The translations under genes and the position numbers were made by a program. 64,000 bases of DNA from Cryptomeria japonica (Eukaryota > Streptophyta > Pinopsida > Cupressales > Cupressaceae): contig NC_081415.1 in NCBI RefSeq assembly GCF_030272615.1, positions 420,666,257-420,730,256 of the forward strand, read 5' to 3'. Below are positions 1 to 11,860 of the stretch, in pieces (positions within the stretch are counted from its first letter, which is position 1; the number at the start of each line of letters is the position of its first letter). Below the pieces are notes generated by a model. The model had not been told where the DNA came from and searched no databases. It saw only the letters and a program-made list of their open reading frames with translations.

Positions 1-1346
1 GACTTTCTTCAATTTTTGACCATTTTGAACATGTCATAGACATAGAAGACACAATGTTTTTGAAAAATAAAATGCATAAGCAAGTACAAATCATATGGTA
101 GACTGAGACAATAATTGTTGAATCTCACATGGGGTTTTCCCTGAGGCTACGCTATTCAAAGCGGATATTTAGATGCTTGACCCCACTAGCTCCACCCTCG
201 ACACTCATTTCTCCGGGCTAGCCAAGTACCAGTTTCCATGAAAACTCCCCATGACAAACTTTATATCTCTACTAAGAACCATATGTGTGTGAGCCGCTTC
301 AGAGGTCCAACCTCCTACGCCAACAATTAGAAGGATTTTGGCAACTAGTACAAGTTGTTTTTAGTAAAGGCTTCCAGTCATGTGGCCATACATGTGACAC
401 TTTCAGCTCTGTAAATATAGAAGGTTCCCAGCCTATAGAGGTTACACTCCATAGGGTTTATGGGGATACATAGTGTCAGTATGAACTTATTAGCACATGT
501 TGCTTGTGACTTTCGTTACAAACACAATTTATTTAGAGTGGATTAGAAGGACTCGGTATTAGCCCGTTTCCACTTTGGGTTGTTCCCCTCTCACTGGCCC
601 CCTCAAGGTAGCTTGGGAAGGCAGGCCCTCTAAAGGTTATAAATAAAAGAAAATAGGTCTGGTTTTCTGATCACCGTATGAGGGTGAGAGCATACTTACC
701 TACTACTTCATCAAGCATGAAAAACACGTTTATTTTAGCCTTCTAAAATCTATGTACAACTACTTTAAATAAGTCACTCAAAATGCAAGTTGCATGCTAT
801 TAATTTATCCCCTTAGTTAAGCTAAATGAGCATGACATGATGTGTTACTTTCCAAAATAGAACTCTTAATTAACTAGGTGAGGAAATGCATAAAATTTGC
901 TTTAAAAACAATCCTGCACATACATGTCAGTAGTTTGAAAAATTTAAGTTCTTGGTCATTCGGACCTGCAAGAAAATTCTGTCAATTGCAAATAAAAATG
1001 CTATCCTAACAAATGCATTGTCTTTCACCTCTAAAGCGCTAACCTAAAGGACAAAAGCGCTAACCTAAAATACAAAAGCATTGCTCTACAGACTAAGAAG
1101 CAAAAATTCACTGACAAATGTGCTAACTTGAAGGACAAAAATATTGTTTTGAAGATTAAATGCATTGATTTACAAACAAAAGCACTAACCTCAATGACAA
1201 ATGCATTAACCTGCAGGACAAAAGCACTAACTTATCAAATAAAGGCACTGTCAAAACTCACACAAGCGTGAATCTGTATTACAAATGCGTTAAATTTGCT
1301 TTTTGCGAGAATTAGATAGAATATTAGAAAGAATATGCGAGGCTCT
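1..1346 (-). other. Leader (between LTR and gag) of Tat-like element A, leaving the window on the left
   Basis: This is the untranslated leader of a minus-strand retroelement whose gag-pol would lie left of base 1. Positions about 1-660 align by eye with 29930-30570, the leader of element C, including blocks beginning catagaagacacaatgtttt and aggattttggc. From 1020 to 1300 there is a degenerate array of a 20-22 base motif, described separately. The leader ends at the primer-binding site at 1347-1366. A plus-strand frame at 285-473 resembles one in element C, but simple DNA homology explains that. No coding gene is supported. Confidence 0.7.
1020..1300 (-). repeat. Degenerate motif array in the leader of element A
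   Basis: About ten imperfect copies of a 20-22 base unit. On the minus strand, the sense of the element's own transcript, the units read like TTAGCGCTTTTGTC, TTAGTGCTTTTGTC, TTAATGCATTTGTC and AACGCATTTGTA. The core GCGC(A/T)TTTG varies mainly by C/T and G/A changes. The same core occurs in arrays of elements C and D. Function is unknown. Confidence 0.7.
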
Positions 1347-1366
1347 GAGCCCCACGGTGGGCGCCA
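1347..1366 (-). promoter_or_regulatory. Primer-binding site of element A, complementary to tRNA-Lys
   Basis: The plus strand reads gagccccacggtgggcgcca, which matches, from memory, the 3' end of plant tRNA-Lys (CUU) including CCA. The minus strand is therefore a reverse-transcription primer site starting TGGCGCCC. It lies three bases from the LTR edge at 1370, the usual spacing. This fixes the element as minus strand with its 5' LTR at 1370-2575. Confidence 0.85.
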
Positions 1367-1369
1367 AAA

Positions 1370-2575
1370 TGTGTTGACTTGAATCTCATCATCAGAATAC
1401 TACCTGCACCATGTTAGCTTCACAAAATACAAAGGAAATGCTACAGGAAATCCAAACTCAACCAATGAAACTACATGAAATACATATAAAATAAAAACAC
1501 TATTATTACCTTCATGATTTATGTCTCATTGTGTCCTAACTCTGTTGTTTCTGGTTGTAGATGGTGTGCTCTCAGACAAGCATTGATAGCTTCCAAGATG
1601 ACATATGAAGAATGGATTGATAAATGATAGTTAACTAATACTATGATATGCAATACTAAATGATTATGCTATTTGAGAAATGCTAATGCTAAATGATTAT
1701 GCTAAATTGCTTCAAGATTAAAACTCATAGATGCATAAGTTTTCACAAATGATTAACTTGTAAATTCACTTGAAGACTTACTCTTTCTCAACTCAAACTC
1801 CTGATTTTATAGACTTTGAGGGGATAAGATGATGTGGCCTGGATCAATGGTCATGGATGGCTATGAGCAAAGGTGAAGGTTGAGAGAAAGGGGGAAGGAG
1901 AAGACAAGTGTCACTCATCTCACCTTGACTGAGCTACTGACTGAGGGAATCTAGGGATAGTTGGAGAAGATTTAGGCATGAGAGGACAAGTGGAATCAAG
2001 TCCTTCCTAAGATATAGGGATGTTGGAGGGAATAGAGAAGAAAATTTAAGAAATATGTGCATGTACATAATATTTCATTAAATTTGGAGGTTGGAGATAA
2101 ATGATGAATTAATATTTAAGAAATATTAATATCTTTAGCCACATGATTGATGAGTTGGCAAAGGAAAGATTAAGTGGAGATGAAAGGTGAGTTGGAAAAG
2201 AGATTAAATAATTTAGAAATGTTTTAATATTTGAGACTATAGGATAGAAGAATAACCATTAGATATTAGATATTCAAATGATTGGAGGAAATAATTAAAT
2301 ATTAGATATTTAATTAAATTGATTAGAAGAATAATTAAATATTAGATATTTAATTAATTTGATTAGAAGAATAATTAAATATTAGATATCTAATTAATTG
2401 AGGGAATATGATAGATGAATTAATTAATAAAATATTTCAATTAAATTAATTAATAGAAAGACACAAAATGAATTAAATAAATTAATATTTTCAAATTAAC
2501 TATTTAATGGAATAAGAAACATTAAATAAATATAAAATATTTATTTAATCGCTCAGCCATTTTTATGTGTATACA
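1370..2575 (-). repeat. 5' LTR of Tat-like element A
   Basis: The LTR spans 1206 bases and has TG...CA ends on the plus strand (TGTGTTGACTT to TGTGTATACA). Its minus-strand start, TGTATACACATAAAAATGG, resembles the start of the element C LTR, TGTAGACACCTAAAATTG. A minus-strand TATA-like box GTCTATAAAA lies at 1805-1814. At 2270-2400 there are about three direct repeats of a 50-base AT-rich unit containing TTAATTAAAT palindromes, a texture shared with the LTRs of C and D. The right flank is catag (2576-2580), which should also occur at the unseen left end of the element. Confidence 0.75.
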
Positions 2576-3010
2576 CATAGTCATCGTGATAACATCAAAA
2601 TCATAACGTTAATCCATATTTAAGATACACATATACTTATTAGACATCCATGCATATAGCCATACATAGTATAATTATTACATACATTGTAGAGTCACTA
2701 CATCATATATACAATTGCATGCATAATAGCATCATCGATTAAACATCAAATAGTAAACATGCATCACAACAACATATATGAGCCATCATAAGCATCCTAT
2801 AAACATCATAACATCATAGATAATCATAAAAATCATAGGAACATCCATATAAAATCATGTAGACATCATGTAATCATGTATATAGAAAATCATATAGTCA
2901 CCACCAAAATAATACTTCTTATATATATATATTGAGAGAGAGAGAGTACAATATCAAGATGACTGTAAAAAATGGAGGTTGTAGGATTGACCAAAATATA
3001 TCAGTGTCAA
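2576..3010. repeat. CAT-rich tract of Tat-like fragment B
   Basis: The region is dominated by CAT, ATC and ATA words (atcataacatcatagataatcat and similar), with a TA run and a GA run at 2917-2946. An equivalent tract lies between pol and the PMD gene in element D (50110-50560) and, as its reverse complement, in element C (19870-20290). It is interrupted on the left by element A. Confidence 0.6.
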
Positions 3011-3864
3011 ATGCATCAATGATAAATCTAACTAGTACTACCTTTGCTCTCTAAATGTGATGGCCTCTCTTGAAGAGGCCCAAATGGTCCTACATCTTCC
3101 TGTCATGAATTTGGTGGCCTCATCAAGCCCTCTACCCTAGTAGTATTAGTTATCCTTTGTCAATGTGATTTTCTCTGTGACTTACTCGCTATGTAAGTTG
3201 GTACCCTCTAATCAGGTGACATTATGCTCTCATACAAGTCCCTATAGTGGTGGGTCTCCTATTTGAACCAATAAAGGTGTTGTGCAAATTTTGCCACATT
3301 ACCCTCAATAGTCTCAAGAAATCTAATGGCTACCTGATTACTCCTCTATTCTCTAAGAACTACAGTATCTTTGATAGCTCTAATAGTGTCCCCCTATAGT
3401 AATTTAAGTCACATGTGCTTGTAATGCATGTACCCAAGTTTGCAATGCTACAATCTATGCCTATGCCATCACAAGAACATGAAAACCAACCATACCTTGT
3501 TCACCAACATCACCCCCCACATCTTACATCTCCTTCTCCTAGCGTTGCTCCTCTATATTAGGCTACACCTGTCTCTGCACCTGTACCTATATAATAGGTG
3601 GAATCACTAGTGCCACTAGGACTCCCCTCCCTAATCCTTTGCAACCTCCATCATTTCCACCACCTCTATTGCCTCCATCATCTGCTCCTCTATCCCCATC
3701 CCTATGTCCATCTCCACCTCTTCCTCACTCTTAACCCCCGATTCTCCCTCTCTTACATTGCAACTATCTCTCTCACAAGATCGACACATTAGGATTTGTG
3801 AGTGGAGTGGGTCTACGAGCCTGAAACAATGTATCATCATTGGCGTCATGCCCACATATGTAAT
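3010..3864 (-). pseudogene. C-terminal remnant of an antisense PMD-type retroelement gene (fragment B)
   Basis: No mobile domain is visible here; the call rests on similarity to the C-terminal parts of the PMD genes in elements C and D. Read on the minus strand, there is an acidic, Met/Glu-rich stretch (3631-3855). Next comes a heptad-like segment containing IVALQTWVHALQAHV, comparable to IVAL...GLQVKQAQAQAHIA in element D. A segment HHYRDLYESIMSPD follows, comparable to GYWRDLYYGVVPPEQRV in element C. The frame is broken by many stops, mostly TAG and TGA. The N-terminal half is missing because a 439-base LTR begins at 3865. The adjoining CAT-rich tract supports membership in the same family. 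Confidence 0.6.
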
Positions 3865-4303
3865 TGTTATCTCCTAAATGTACACCCTTTGTTGAATCTT
3901 TTTCAACCACTCAGTGAAAACATTGGAAGATCTCTCAAAGTGTGGGCTTTGAAAATAGAGATCAACCTCCGAAGAAGGCCAACTTCCTAATGATTATTAA
4001 TTTAATATAACTAACTCTATTATTTTGTCAAGGAAAAGGGAGAGGGAAAACATCAACTAAAAATCTAGTAATTTAAAGTAAGGGCGATACGCCAAAATGA
4101 AAAGGACCATGAAACTCAGAAATTCTGACACTTGTTTGCAATGACTAAACTAGACTTGCACAACCTACTTCTGTATAACCTTGCATAAGTACTTTATAAA
4201 GAGGCCCGAATGCTAGACTCTTAGTAGGAGAAAATGTTCACAACTAAAAGTAACTTGTATTCTTCACACATATTATAATCTGTAACAAATACACTTTTCT
4301 ACA
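3865..4303 (-). repeat. 439-base LTR copy (family L3)
   Basis: It aligns end to end by eye with 40936-41374, and both copies are 439 bases (TGTTATCTCC to CTTTTCTACA). The minus-strand orientation is taken from the twin, which has a primer-binding site beside it. A palindromic TATA-like TTTATAAAG is present. Flanks gtaat and aaaag do not match, so a clean solo-LTR duplication is not shown. Both copies are followed by (a)aaaggtg, so the true right edge may be a few bases further. Confidence 0.7.
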
Positions 4304-5230
4304 AAAGGTGCTTAGCATGAGACAAAATTACAAGGAAAACAAACAAGATTTCACTAGTAATTTGATTAATCAATTAGATGCACACAATAAAATAGAAGAG
4401 TAAAAAGGCACACACTTCAATCATTGATATCCAAGGTTATTACTGATATTCATGTCCAAAATGAGCTACAAAGTATGCCAAAACTGTCAAAGGACCCAAA
4501 AAAGACGCTAAGTACAAAATGCATAATAAGAAATGTCTTACAAAATGAGCTACAAAAGCAACTATATCCATCCACTTTCAAACAATTGCACCAAAGAATG
4601 AATTAGAATCTTCCTTGGGTCGGATGTCTCGAAAAAGCCTAAAATCTAGCAACTAGATTTCCTCCAAATGAGCTCCAAAAGGGTGAAAAAGTCAAGCTTG
4701 ACCATGTCAAACATTAAGGCACAAGAAAATGACACCTAAATTCTCTCCAAGGCCTTTAGAAGGGCAAAACAACCTCCTATATGCTCTCATATCCTCCAAC
4801 AAAATGAGTAAAGACCCCTATATGCTCTCCACATATTTGCAAACTTCCTCTAACTTCCCCTAGATGCTTGCAAAAGCATAATTACATCAATATCCATATC
4901 TCTCTTTTCCATGCGTTGAAAGCTCAATGCATTTAATTTACAAAGTCATTAAAACTCCTATGCATAATATACACAAGGCAAAAATAATGTAAGGCATAAG
5001 ACTTAGAAGTCTTATCCCATGAGAAATATTAGTTTGTTGCAAAAATAAAATATAAAGGCAAAAAAGCCTACATGACTTTGAGTACATTAGGGTAAAGAGA
5101 ATCCCTAAAGCATACATTCATTTTGTTGCTTCTCTCTACTGCTCTGCCACAACCATTAGGGTTTGCAAGGTTTTTTGGAAGAACTTGAAGGCAACATTCA
5201 AGCACAAGCAGGCCGAATCTGGTAAGTTCT
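4304..5230. other. Unassigned AT-rich retroelement-like DNA
   Basis: No coding similarity is visible. Recurrent phrases such as aaaatgagctacaaa and atatgctctcatatcctcc suggest LTR or leader DNA of another element, but no partner copy was found in the window. Confidence 0.3.
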
Positions 5231-7384
5231 ATTTGTGGGGAATAAAGCTATTTGTGAAAAGTGTATGATAGTTGTGTATTAAACCACCTATTTTGGATAG
5301 GGTGCTACTCTACACTTACTGTCACAGTTTCTTCTAAAATAATTATATCCATTTTTAATCAATGAATGCCCTATTGGAACTTCAAAAGCCTGAGAATCTC
5401 TTTTTTGGCAACTCTCATCTATTTGTGTTTTGAGACTCTTGATTGAGTCTTTGTTCTCTTTGAGATGATGAATTTTTAAAATGAATGTCTATATTTTTGG
5501 GATATGACTTCCCTAAAACATAGGCATCACTCTTTGCTTCTCTCTTCACAATTCTTCTCACATCATGATAAGTGCCTTGAGGCTGCTCATGTACCTTCTT
5601 TGTCTGTGACATGGGTTTGGCATTTGGACATTGACTTGAGACTTCCATAAATATAAGGAAGGTTTCTCTTGTGTATGACTGTATTGTATGCATAATTGCA
5701 CTTTGCCATCACTATAGCACTATCCTGTGGCTATGTTGTGATGATTGAGCTGCTTAATAGTGACTCATATGCTATTTTTTGGTTCAAACACAAAACACTG
5801 TTTGACTCTTTAGAAGTGAACAAAAACTATTGTGATTGGCACAGACTCATACTATGATTTTATTCTCCATGTCATAACTAACTCTGGTAAGTCACTATTA
5901 TTGCTTATCATCACCATGTAATGACTGCCTTTGATGACTAGCCACTGTTATTCTTTTGATTGCTATCATACTTTGTCTTATCCTTGAAACAAAGCTCTTT
6001 GTCTTTGATAATCATTAATGTTTCTGGACTATGTATTTGTCTCAAATATATGCTTGCTTCCCCAATGACTATTATTTGACTGCTCAAAGGTGATTGTATG
6101 TCTGTTGTTCTTGAGTGTTGTCTGCACTAGCTTTTGACAAGTTCCGCCATGTGACTATCTTTTCCTTACTCTTCAAACTCTTTTGAGAGGTTTTTTCTCT
6201 TACAAGTTCATACATTCTTTACATTCCTGGGTCAATCTTTATTTTAATCTATGGCATGAACCGTGTATGAAGATCCAAGTGTGATCTTTGTTAATACTTG
6301 CCACAAGAATACTATCGTCTTTCAATATGATTACTTACTATTATTATGATCTAAGGCTTGCCATTGATTTAAATGAGGTTTTTGTATCATGATTTAATAG
6401 ATGTTCTTTTCATTGTTCTTTGTGTTTGTTCTCAGTCTCATTGCTAAAGATCATGGGCTTATAATTGGACTCATTTCTACTGGCTTTATTCTCTGCTATC
6501 TTGACAAATGTTATTTCTAGCTCTATGTTATTGCCATGAATTATTTAAAAGGCCTTCATCATTATCAATAAGTCTTCTATGTCTCACATGGATTGTGTTA
6601 TTTTCATCTTTGATCAATATTCTTGTGACTATAGTATTCATTTGATGCTTGGCACCATTGGTAAGGGTTTTAAGGCTACCATAACACCTCTGTGATTGAC
6701 TATTATAAGTCCCTTAGATTGCTGTGATGAGATTTGTGATGCTCTTGTCTCCTCTAGACTGTCAACAACTCTCTTAACTACCCTCAAGTTTGGTGTTTGA
6801 TGCTCACAATAGTCACTTTAGCTTGTTGTATATCATCTACTTTCTTGAGGACCTTTGTGAAGCAACTCTTTGTTGTATCTCTGCCCTATACAATATCACT
6901 ACATTGGCAGTCCTTATTCACATAACATTTGATCACCCTACTATGCTTTGACATCATTTTTGGTTGCTCAAGATGATCATTAACGTGGTCTGCTTATGAC
7001 TGTCAACTGCTATCTTTGACAAAGACTAAGATTATTTCTTATGGTTGTTAAGACTATCATTTTCACTGTCTTGAGACCTGCATTCTATAGACTGTAAACT
7101 TGTTCTTATATGGACCTTCTAGCACTGTATAACTCCATTCTTTCACTAGACCATATATTTATCTTTGGTTGTTCCATGATTATGGGGGTTGTCTTGGTCT
7201 AAACCCTAATTTGTTTGAATTCATTATACCGTGACTGTATCTTCTTTTCATTGATCTTATCACTGTTATGAACTTTTGTCAGAACTCAATGGCTACTCTC
7301 TATGACTTGTATCCATTATGCCTAATAAAGGTCTGTTAACCGTGCTTTGCATTTGGCTGCCATTTAACTATGATCATGAACCTA
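5231..7384. other. T/C-rich non-coding block
   Basis: About 2.1 kb in which the plus strand is rich in T and C and short words recur (tgatgactat, tgctcttt, actatcat). No open frame with recognisable content appears on either strand. The same texture continues at 8334-8650, 12900-15989, 32107-32430 and 37086-37816, so these blocks may be pieces of one older sequence split by later insertions. Confidence 0.4.
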
Positions 7385-7389
7385 GCTAC

Positions 7390-8333
7390 TGTGTGTGTGA
7401 AATTTGGAATCTGTATCTGAAACATAAACACTCAATAAGTCATTGCATTCATGGTTAGTTGATCAAAATCAATAAATGTAAAACCATAACAAGTCAACCT
7501 ATTGCCTCCTAAAATATGCGAGTATAGATTTGCTGTTAGATTTATCTAAGCAATCCCAGTGACTAGACTACACCAAGATGAAGGATTTAATCTATATGAA
7601 TGCAAGATTAAGCTATATGAAATCTATATGCAAGCAATAATTATTCAGTTATATCATTCTATCAAGCTAACATGATTAAGATAATATGATTAAGCTAATA
7701 TGCAATAAGCTAAGATGCAATATTCTAAATGACTCTAGAGCAAAACCAACATGATAACAATAAAATCTCTAGCCTTTTTGATTAAGAGAAGAGACCCTGA
7801 ATTTATAAAAAAATCTAGAGAGAAAGTGACGATCGAGATTGGTCGTTGATGAGTGGTCAAGATTTTCCCAGAAGTAGCACAATCCAGGTGATTTGGTGTA
7901 ATTGGCTACTTTCTCTAGATTTGAAGGAGATAAGATTGAGCTAAAATTGAGATAAAATCAGAAAAACTGATTTATTCCATTTTCCTTTCTTAAAGAAAGC
8001 TTTCTTTGATTTATTCCCTTTTATTCAATTTTGCTCATTTTTTGAAATTTCTTTTTCAATTATCTCAAATTAATTCCTTTTTTGTGATTTAAATGGAAAA
8101 TTAATTTATTAATTAAATACGCTAGGATATTTAATTAAATAAATAGGATAATTGATTAAAGAGATTTTGATGATTTATTTAATTGAAAAGATTAATTTGC
8201 CATGTGACATTGATGATTTAGGAATTAATTAATTAGGTGCTCAAAATTGATTTAATTGCCTTTGGTTAGGACCTTGGTGATGTAGTCGAGATTAAGGGCC
8301 CATGGTTTAGATGACCATTTTTAGGGTATTACA
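7390..8333 (-). repeat. Solo LTR with target-site duplication GCTAC
   Basis: The 944-base unit begins TGTGTGTGTGAAATTTGG and ends TTTTTAGGGTATTACA. It is flanked on both sides by GCTAC (7385-7389 and 8334-8338). Read on the minus strand it starts TGTAATACCCTAAAAATGG, a typical plant Ty3/gypsy LTR start resembling those of elements A and C. The flanking T/C-rich DNA resumes on both sides, so this is an LTR left after recombination between the two LTRs of an element. Confidence 0.8.
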
Positions 8334-8338
8334 GCTAC

Positions 8339-9749
8339 TAGTTTTGTGTCTCTATATATGAAAATGACTGCCTTTATATCTTGTTTTTGGGATAATGCTT
8401 AATGCGACCAATGATTGTGTTTTGATATACTTGCTATGTATGCCCTTGTAGCTGCTACAAGTTTTTTTCTTCATAGAGCTTGTAAACCATACATGGTCCA
8501 TTAATGACTTGTTGCCACAAAGGATTGCACCCATGAAACTAAGTATGAGACCCAAGAATCCAGTGAAACATGGGAATACTTTCAGGCTTGTGGGTATGCC
8601 TATATTGAAAGTAGACCTCCGAATTATAGGTCGACTTCTTGTAAGATGAATCTCCTGCAAACTAATATGTTGAGAAAAAAAGATAGAAGGAATACTGAAA
8701 TTAAACCTATCTTAGGAGGTGATGCACCAAATGTTCTATTTGAGAGGTCTGCAACCTGCTTAACTCACAAAATATTTCAACAAGTAGACCTCAATCACTC
8801 ATAACTCAACTAAACATGCGATGCATCAATATTTCATAGAAAGGATTGAATTCATAAATTGCTTGAAGGAAAACAAATTGTTTTCACAACCACAAATTAC
8901 TAAAATTATCTAACACAATCTATGACCTGCACCTATCATCCAACTACTCACACTATTCATATTTGAATAAGACATAATTAAAGGATTTAAACACAAATCA
9001 CAATAATAACATCAAATTACTCATCCATAACATAGTATAAGAAGTGTTAAGAAGGAAAATTCTGCTATTTTATTGAAAATAAGGAGTTGTTGCTATTATA
9101 AAAACTCAAAAATTTGAGCTACAATGTTGTCCTTGAGCATGAAAGAGACCAAAATCAGTCTACAATCATTTTGAGGAAAGAAAGAACTCCCGAAATAATG
9201 AAGAGGAGAGAAGAATATATAGAAGATGGCCCTTGAGAAAAAATAGGGCTAAAGATAGTTGAGCTATTTTTGTGAAAATCTGCATGAAGAAACCTCTGGT
9301 TGAATTTGCCTAAAAAAGTGTGGAAAGAGCATGCAAAAATATGACAAAATCAGTCCTTGCTGATAAAAATAGCCCCCTGACTCAAGGTGCATGGAAGTAG
9401 AAATCTCTGCCTAGAATAGAACTATCGCTAACCGCCAAATATAGCCCCAAAAAGAACATCTCCCTCTGAATTCTGCATGAAGTCCACATTCTCCCTTTTA
9501 TTCTTTAAATAATCTTATTTGAATACTTATTAAAATAATTAGTTTTAATAAATATTAAAATAAAATATTCATTTCTTTTTAGTTATTCCTTTTATAATTT
9601 AATATATTTCTATTTAAGATTTTAATGGAATAAATCTTTAATAGAATTATATTAAATTATAAATGATAAATATATCTTTACATTGTTTTTATAACTTAAT
9701 ATATTTTTATTAAGATTTTTAATAATAAATCTTAATAAAAATATATATT
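8339..9749. other. Unassigned DNA, AT-rich towards the right
   Basis: The first 300 bases continue the T/C-rich block. From about 8650 the sequence resembles LTR DNA, with AATATTTATTAAAATAA-like runs at 9500-9750. The minus-strand frame at 8352-8660 has no recognisable motif. This AT-rich DNA is the target of the insertion at 9750 and resumes at 12199. Confidence 0.35.
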
Positions 9750-11279
9750 TGAAGAAGTTGAGAAAATACAACTTCAGAGATCCCAAGAGCACCTGCAAGC
9801 AAAATACCTGTCACAAGAGAAGATTGGAGACAAAAAACACAATAATGGCTCTGAAGAAAAATATTATCATTCAGAGAGGGAATTAAATAGAAAAATACAA
9901 TACACTCCTTATAAAAGGAGAATATGCAACCCTAGAGATGTGCAACCCTAAATATGTGCAACCCTAAAGAAACCCTAAAGGGATAATGTGTATTTAATAA
10001 TCAAAATAATTATTAAATACCTACAATATTATTAAATGCCTAAGTTTAGCTTAAGCGTAGAGTATAATAGAATAATAATCAAATAAATAATTATTAGCTA
10101 ATGCAAGATAACTGTAACACCCCCCTTAAGATGAACTTAGGGAGTAGCTAAAAAAGTAATGCAAGAAGAAAAAAAAAGCAACTACAAGGCAAATTTGTGT
10201 CTCGGCAACAAGGCCTGATGAGGTACCCAATCACAACCGAATCTCTATGAACCAAAGAAATAAAGAAAACCATGTGGGAAAAAACTCTATTCCAAAAAGA
10301 GATGGAAAAAGCAAGTGAAGGACTGAAGAAGCCTCCAAACAAGAATGTTCCAAAAGATAGGAACAAAAGAAGAGCAGAAGAATCATTGAAGCATGAAGAA
10401 CTTGCAAACATTGTCGAAGAATAACTGTCGATCTAAAGAACCTCAACTGAAATAGAAGATGATCAGGTAGAGAAGACTGTAATTTGCATGAGTGCCCTCA
10501 AATAATACTACTTGAATTAGATGGCAAACAAAGGCAAACAACTGAACTCGAAGATATATATGGCATAAAACACCAAAGCCTAAAGAGTTGATCCAACAAA
10601 CCAAGGAAGCATTAGAACAATAGGAGAACCCCCCCATAATGCAGACAAGGGTGAGGGACAGGTACACCAAAAAGGATGACCAACAAGAAGTGCATGACGA
10701 AGAACCATGAACATCAAAGGTGCAAATAAAGTACATAGTGTCGTGGAAGGAACACTCACTTGACACACATCATGAGGCTAATGTCGTGGAAGGAGCACTC
10801 ATGTGACAAAGGTAGATGGCAAATAAAGGCAAACATCAACCCCCCCATGGCACTTTATAATGCAGTGCATGTACAATAAGGCACACGATGTGCAAGATCC
10901 CAAGTATACAATGCATAGTGGCACTTTATCTTAGTGTGTTTGCATAAAGAAAATGCTTACAAAAAATATCTACAATGATCAGAAGAGACATAAGGTTGTA
11001 AATATAGAAAGAACAACCAAAGATGAGACATGCTACTCAAAGAAAGAGATCATAGAACCTGAAACATCCAAGATATTCATGAGAGTGCTGAAAAGCAAAA
11101 AACTAAATAAAATGTACCTGAAGCAAAATCTGGAAAGAAAACTCATATGAATGGAAAGTGCACAGAACAATCTTTTCAATGATATAAAGTTTTCAAAAAA
11201 TAGAATCCGTTTGCCCAAGTTATGACAAAAAAACCAATAGCCTGTCAAAAATCCTTTTAAAGGAAAAAAAAGGCCCCCC

Positions 11280-11570
11280 TACTGGTGGCAGGGAGGTGGA
11301 GTTTGGGTTGAGTGGTGGTGGATGGTGATGGTCGGGCCGAGCAGTGGTGGCAGCCGAGCGGTGGCGACGGGAAGCTCGCGAGGGCGGCGAAGTCGGTTGA
11401 CTGCCACGGTGATAGAGAGGCAGGGGCCAGCAGTTTAAAAACCACTGGTAGCAGTCTGAGGAGACTGCTTGGTGCCAACAGGTAAATCCCAGACCGCGGT
11501 AATCACCAAGCTGGCCCCAGTAGGCTACAGAATACCGGTGGCTCGACCATGACCGGATCAGCCTAGGCAA
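11280..11570 (-). other. GC-rich island in the leader of the non-autonomous element
   Basis: A 290-base stretch is much richer in G and C, and in CpG, than its surroundings (for example gccgagcggtggcgacggg). It lies shortly after the primer-binding site in element orientation. A 116-codon minus-strand frame crosses it, but its Pro/Ser/His-rich content looks compositional and no domain is recognised. Confidence 0.5.
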
Positions 11571-11848
11571 GCTGTAAAACTACCTAAATAATTTTTTAAA
11601 ATTTTTTTTTGATTTGGGGCAAAATCAAAAAAGAAATTCCCAGAGCCAAAGTTGTCCAAATTGGACAAATTTTATATAAAAATGGGGTTTTTTGGGTATT
11701 CTGAGCTCAACGGTGAGGTCCGTTTGAGCTCAAAATACCTAGAAACAAAGAAGCACCCCAGATCCAAAATAAAACTCTGAAAAAAACTAAAACCCTTGCC
11801 TAAAAAAAAAATCTTTTGAAAAATCAAGAACAAGTAGCAATAGATGTA

Positions 11849-11860
11849 GGCTCTATACCA
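11849..11860 (-). promoter_or_regulatory. Primer-binding site of the non-autonomous element
   Basis: On the minus strand TGGTATAGAGCC directly follows the 5' LTR edge. It resembles the common plant initiator-Met site TGGTATCAGAGC with one base missing. Confidence 0.7.

Noticed and set aside
3428-3792. Overlapping plus-strand frames rich in Leu, His and Tyr
   Set aside because: They are shadows of the acidic minus-strand remnant of the antisense PMD-type gene.
11220-11570. A 116-codon minus-strand frame in a GC-rich island
   Set aside because: GC-rich DNA has few stop codons by chance, and the residue content (Pro, Ser, His, Arg) follows base composition.
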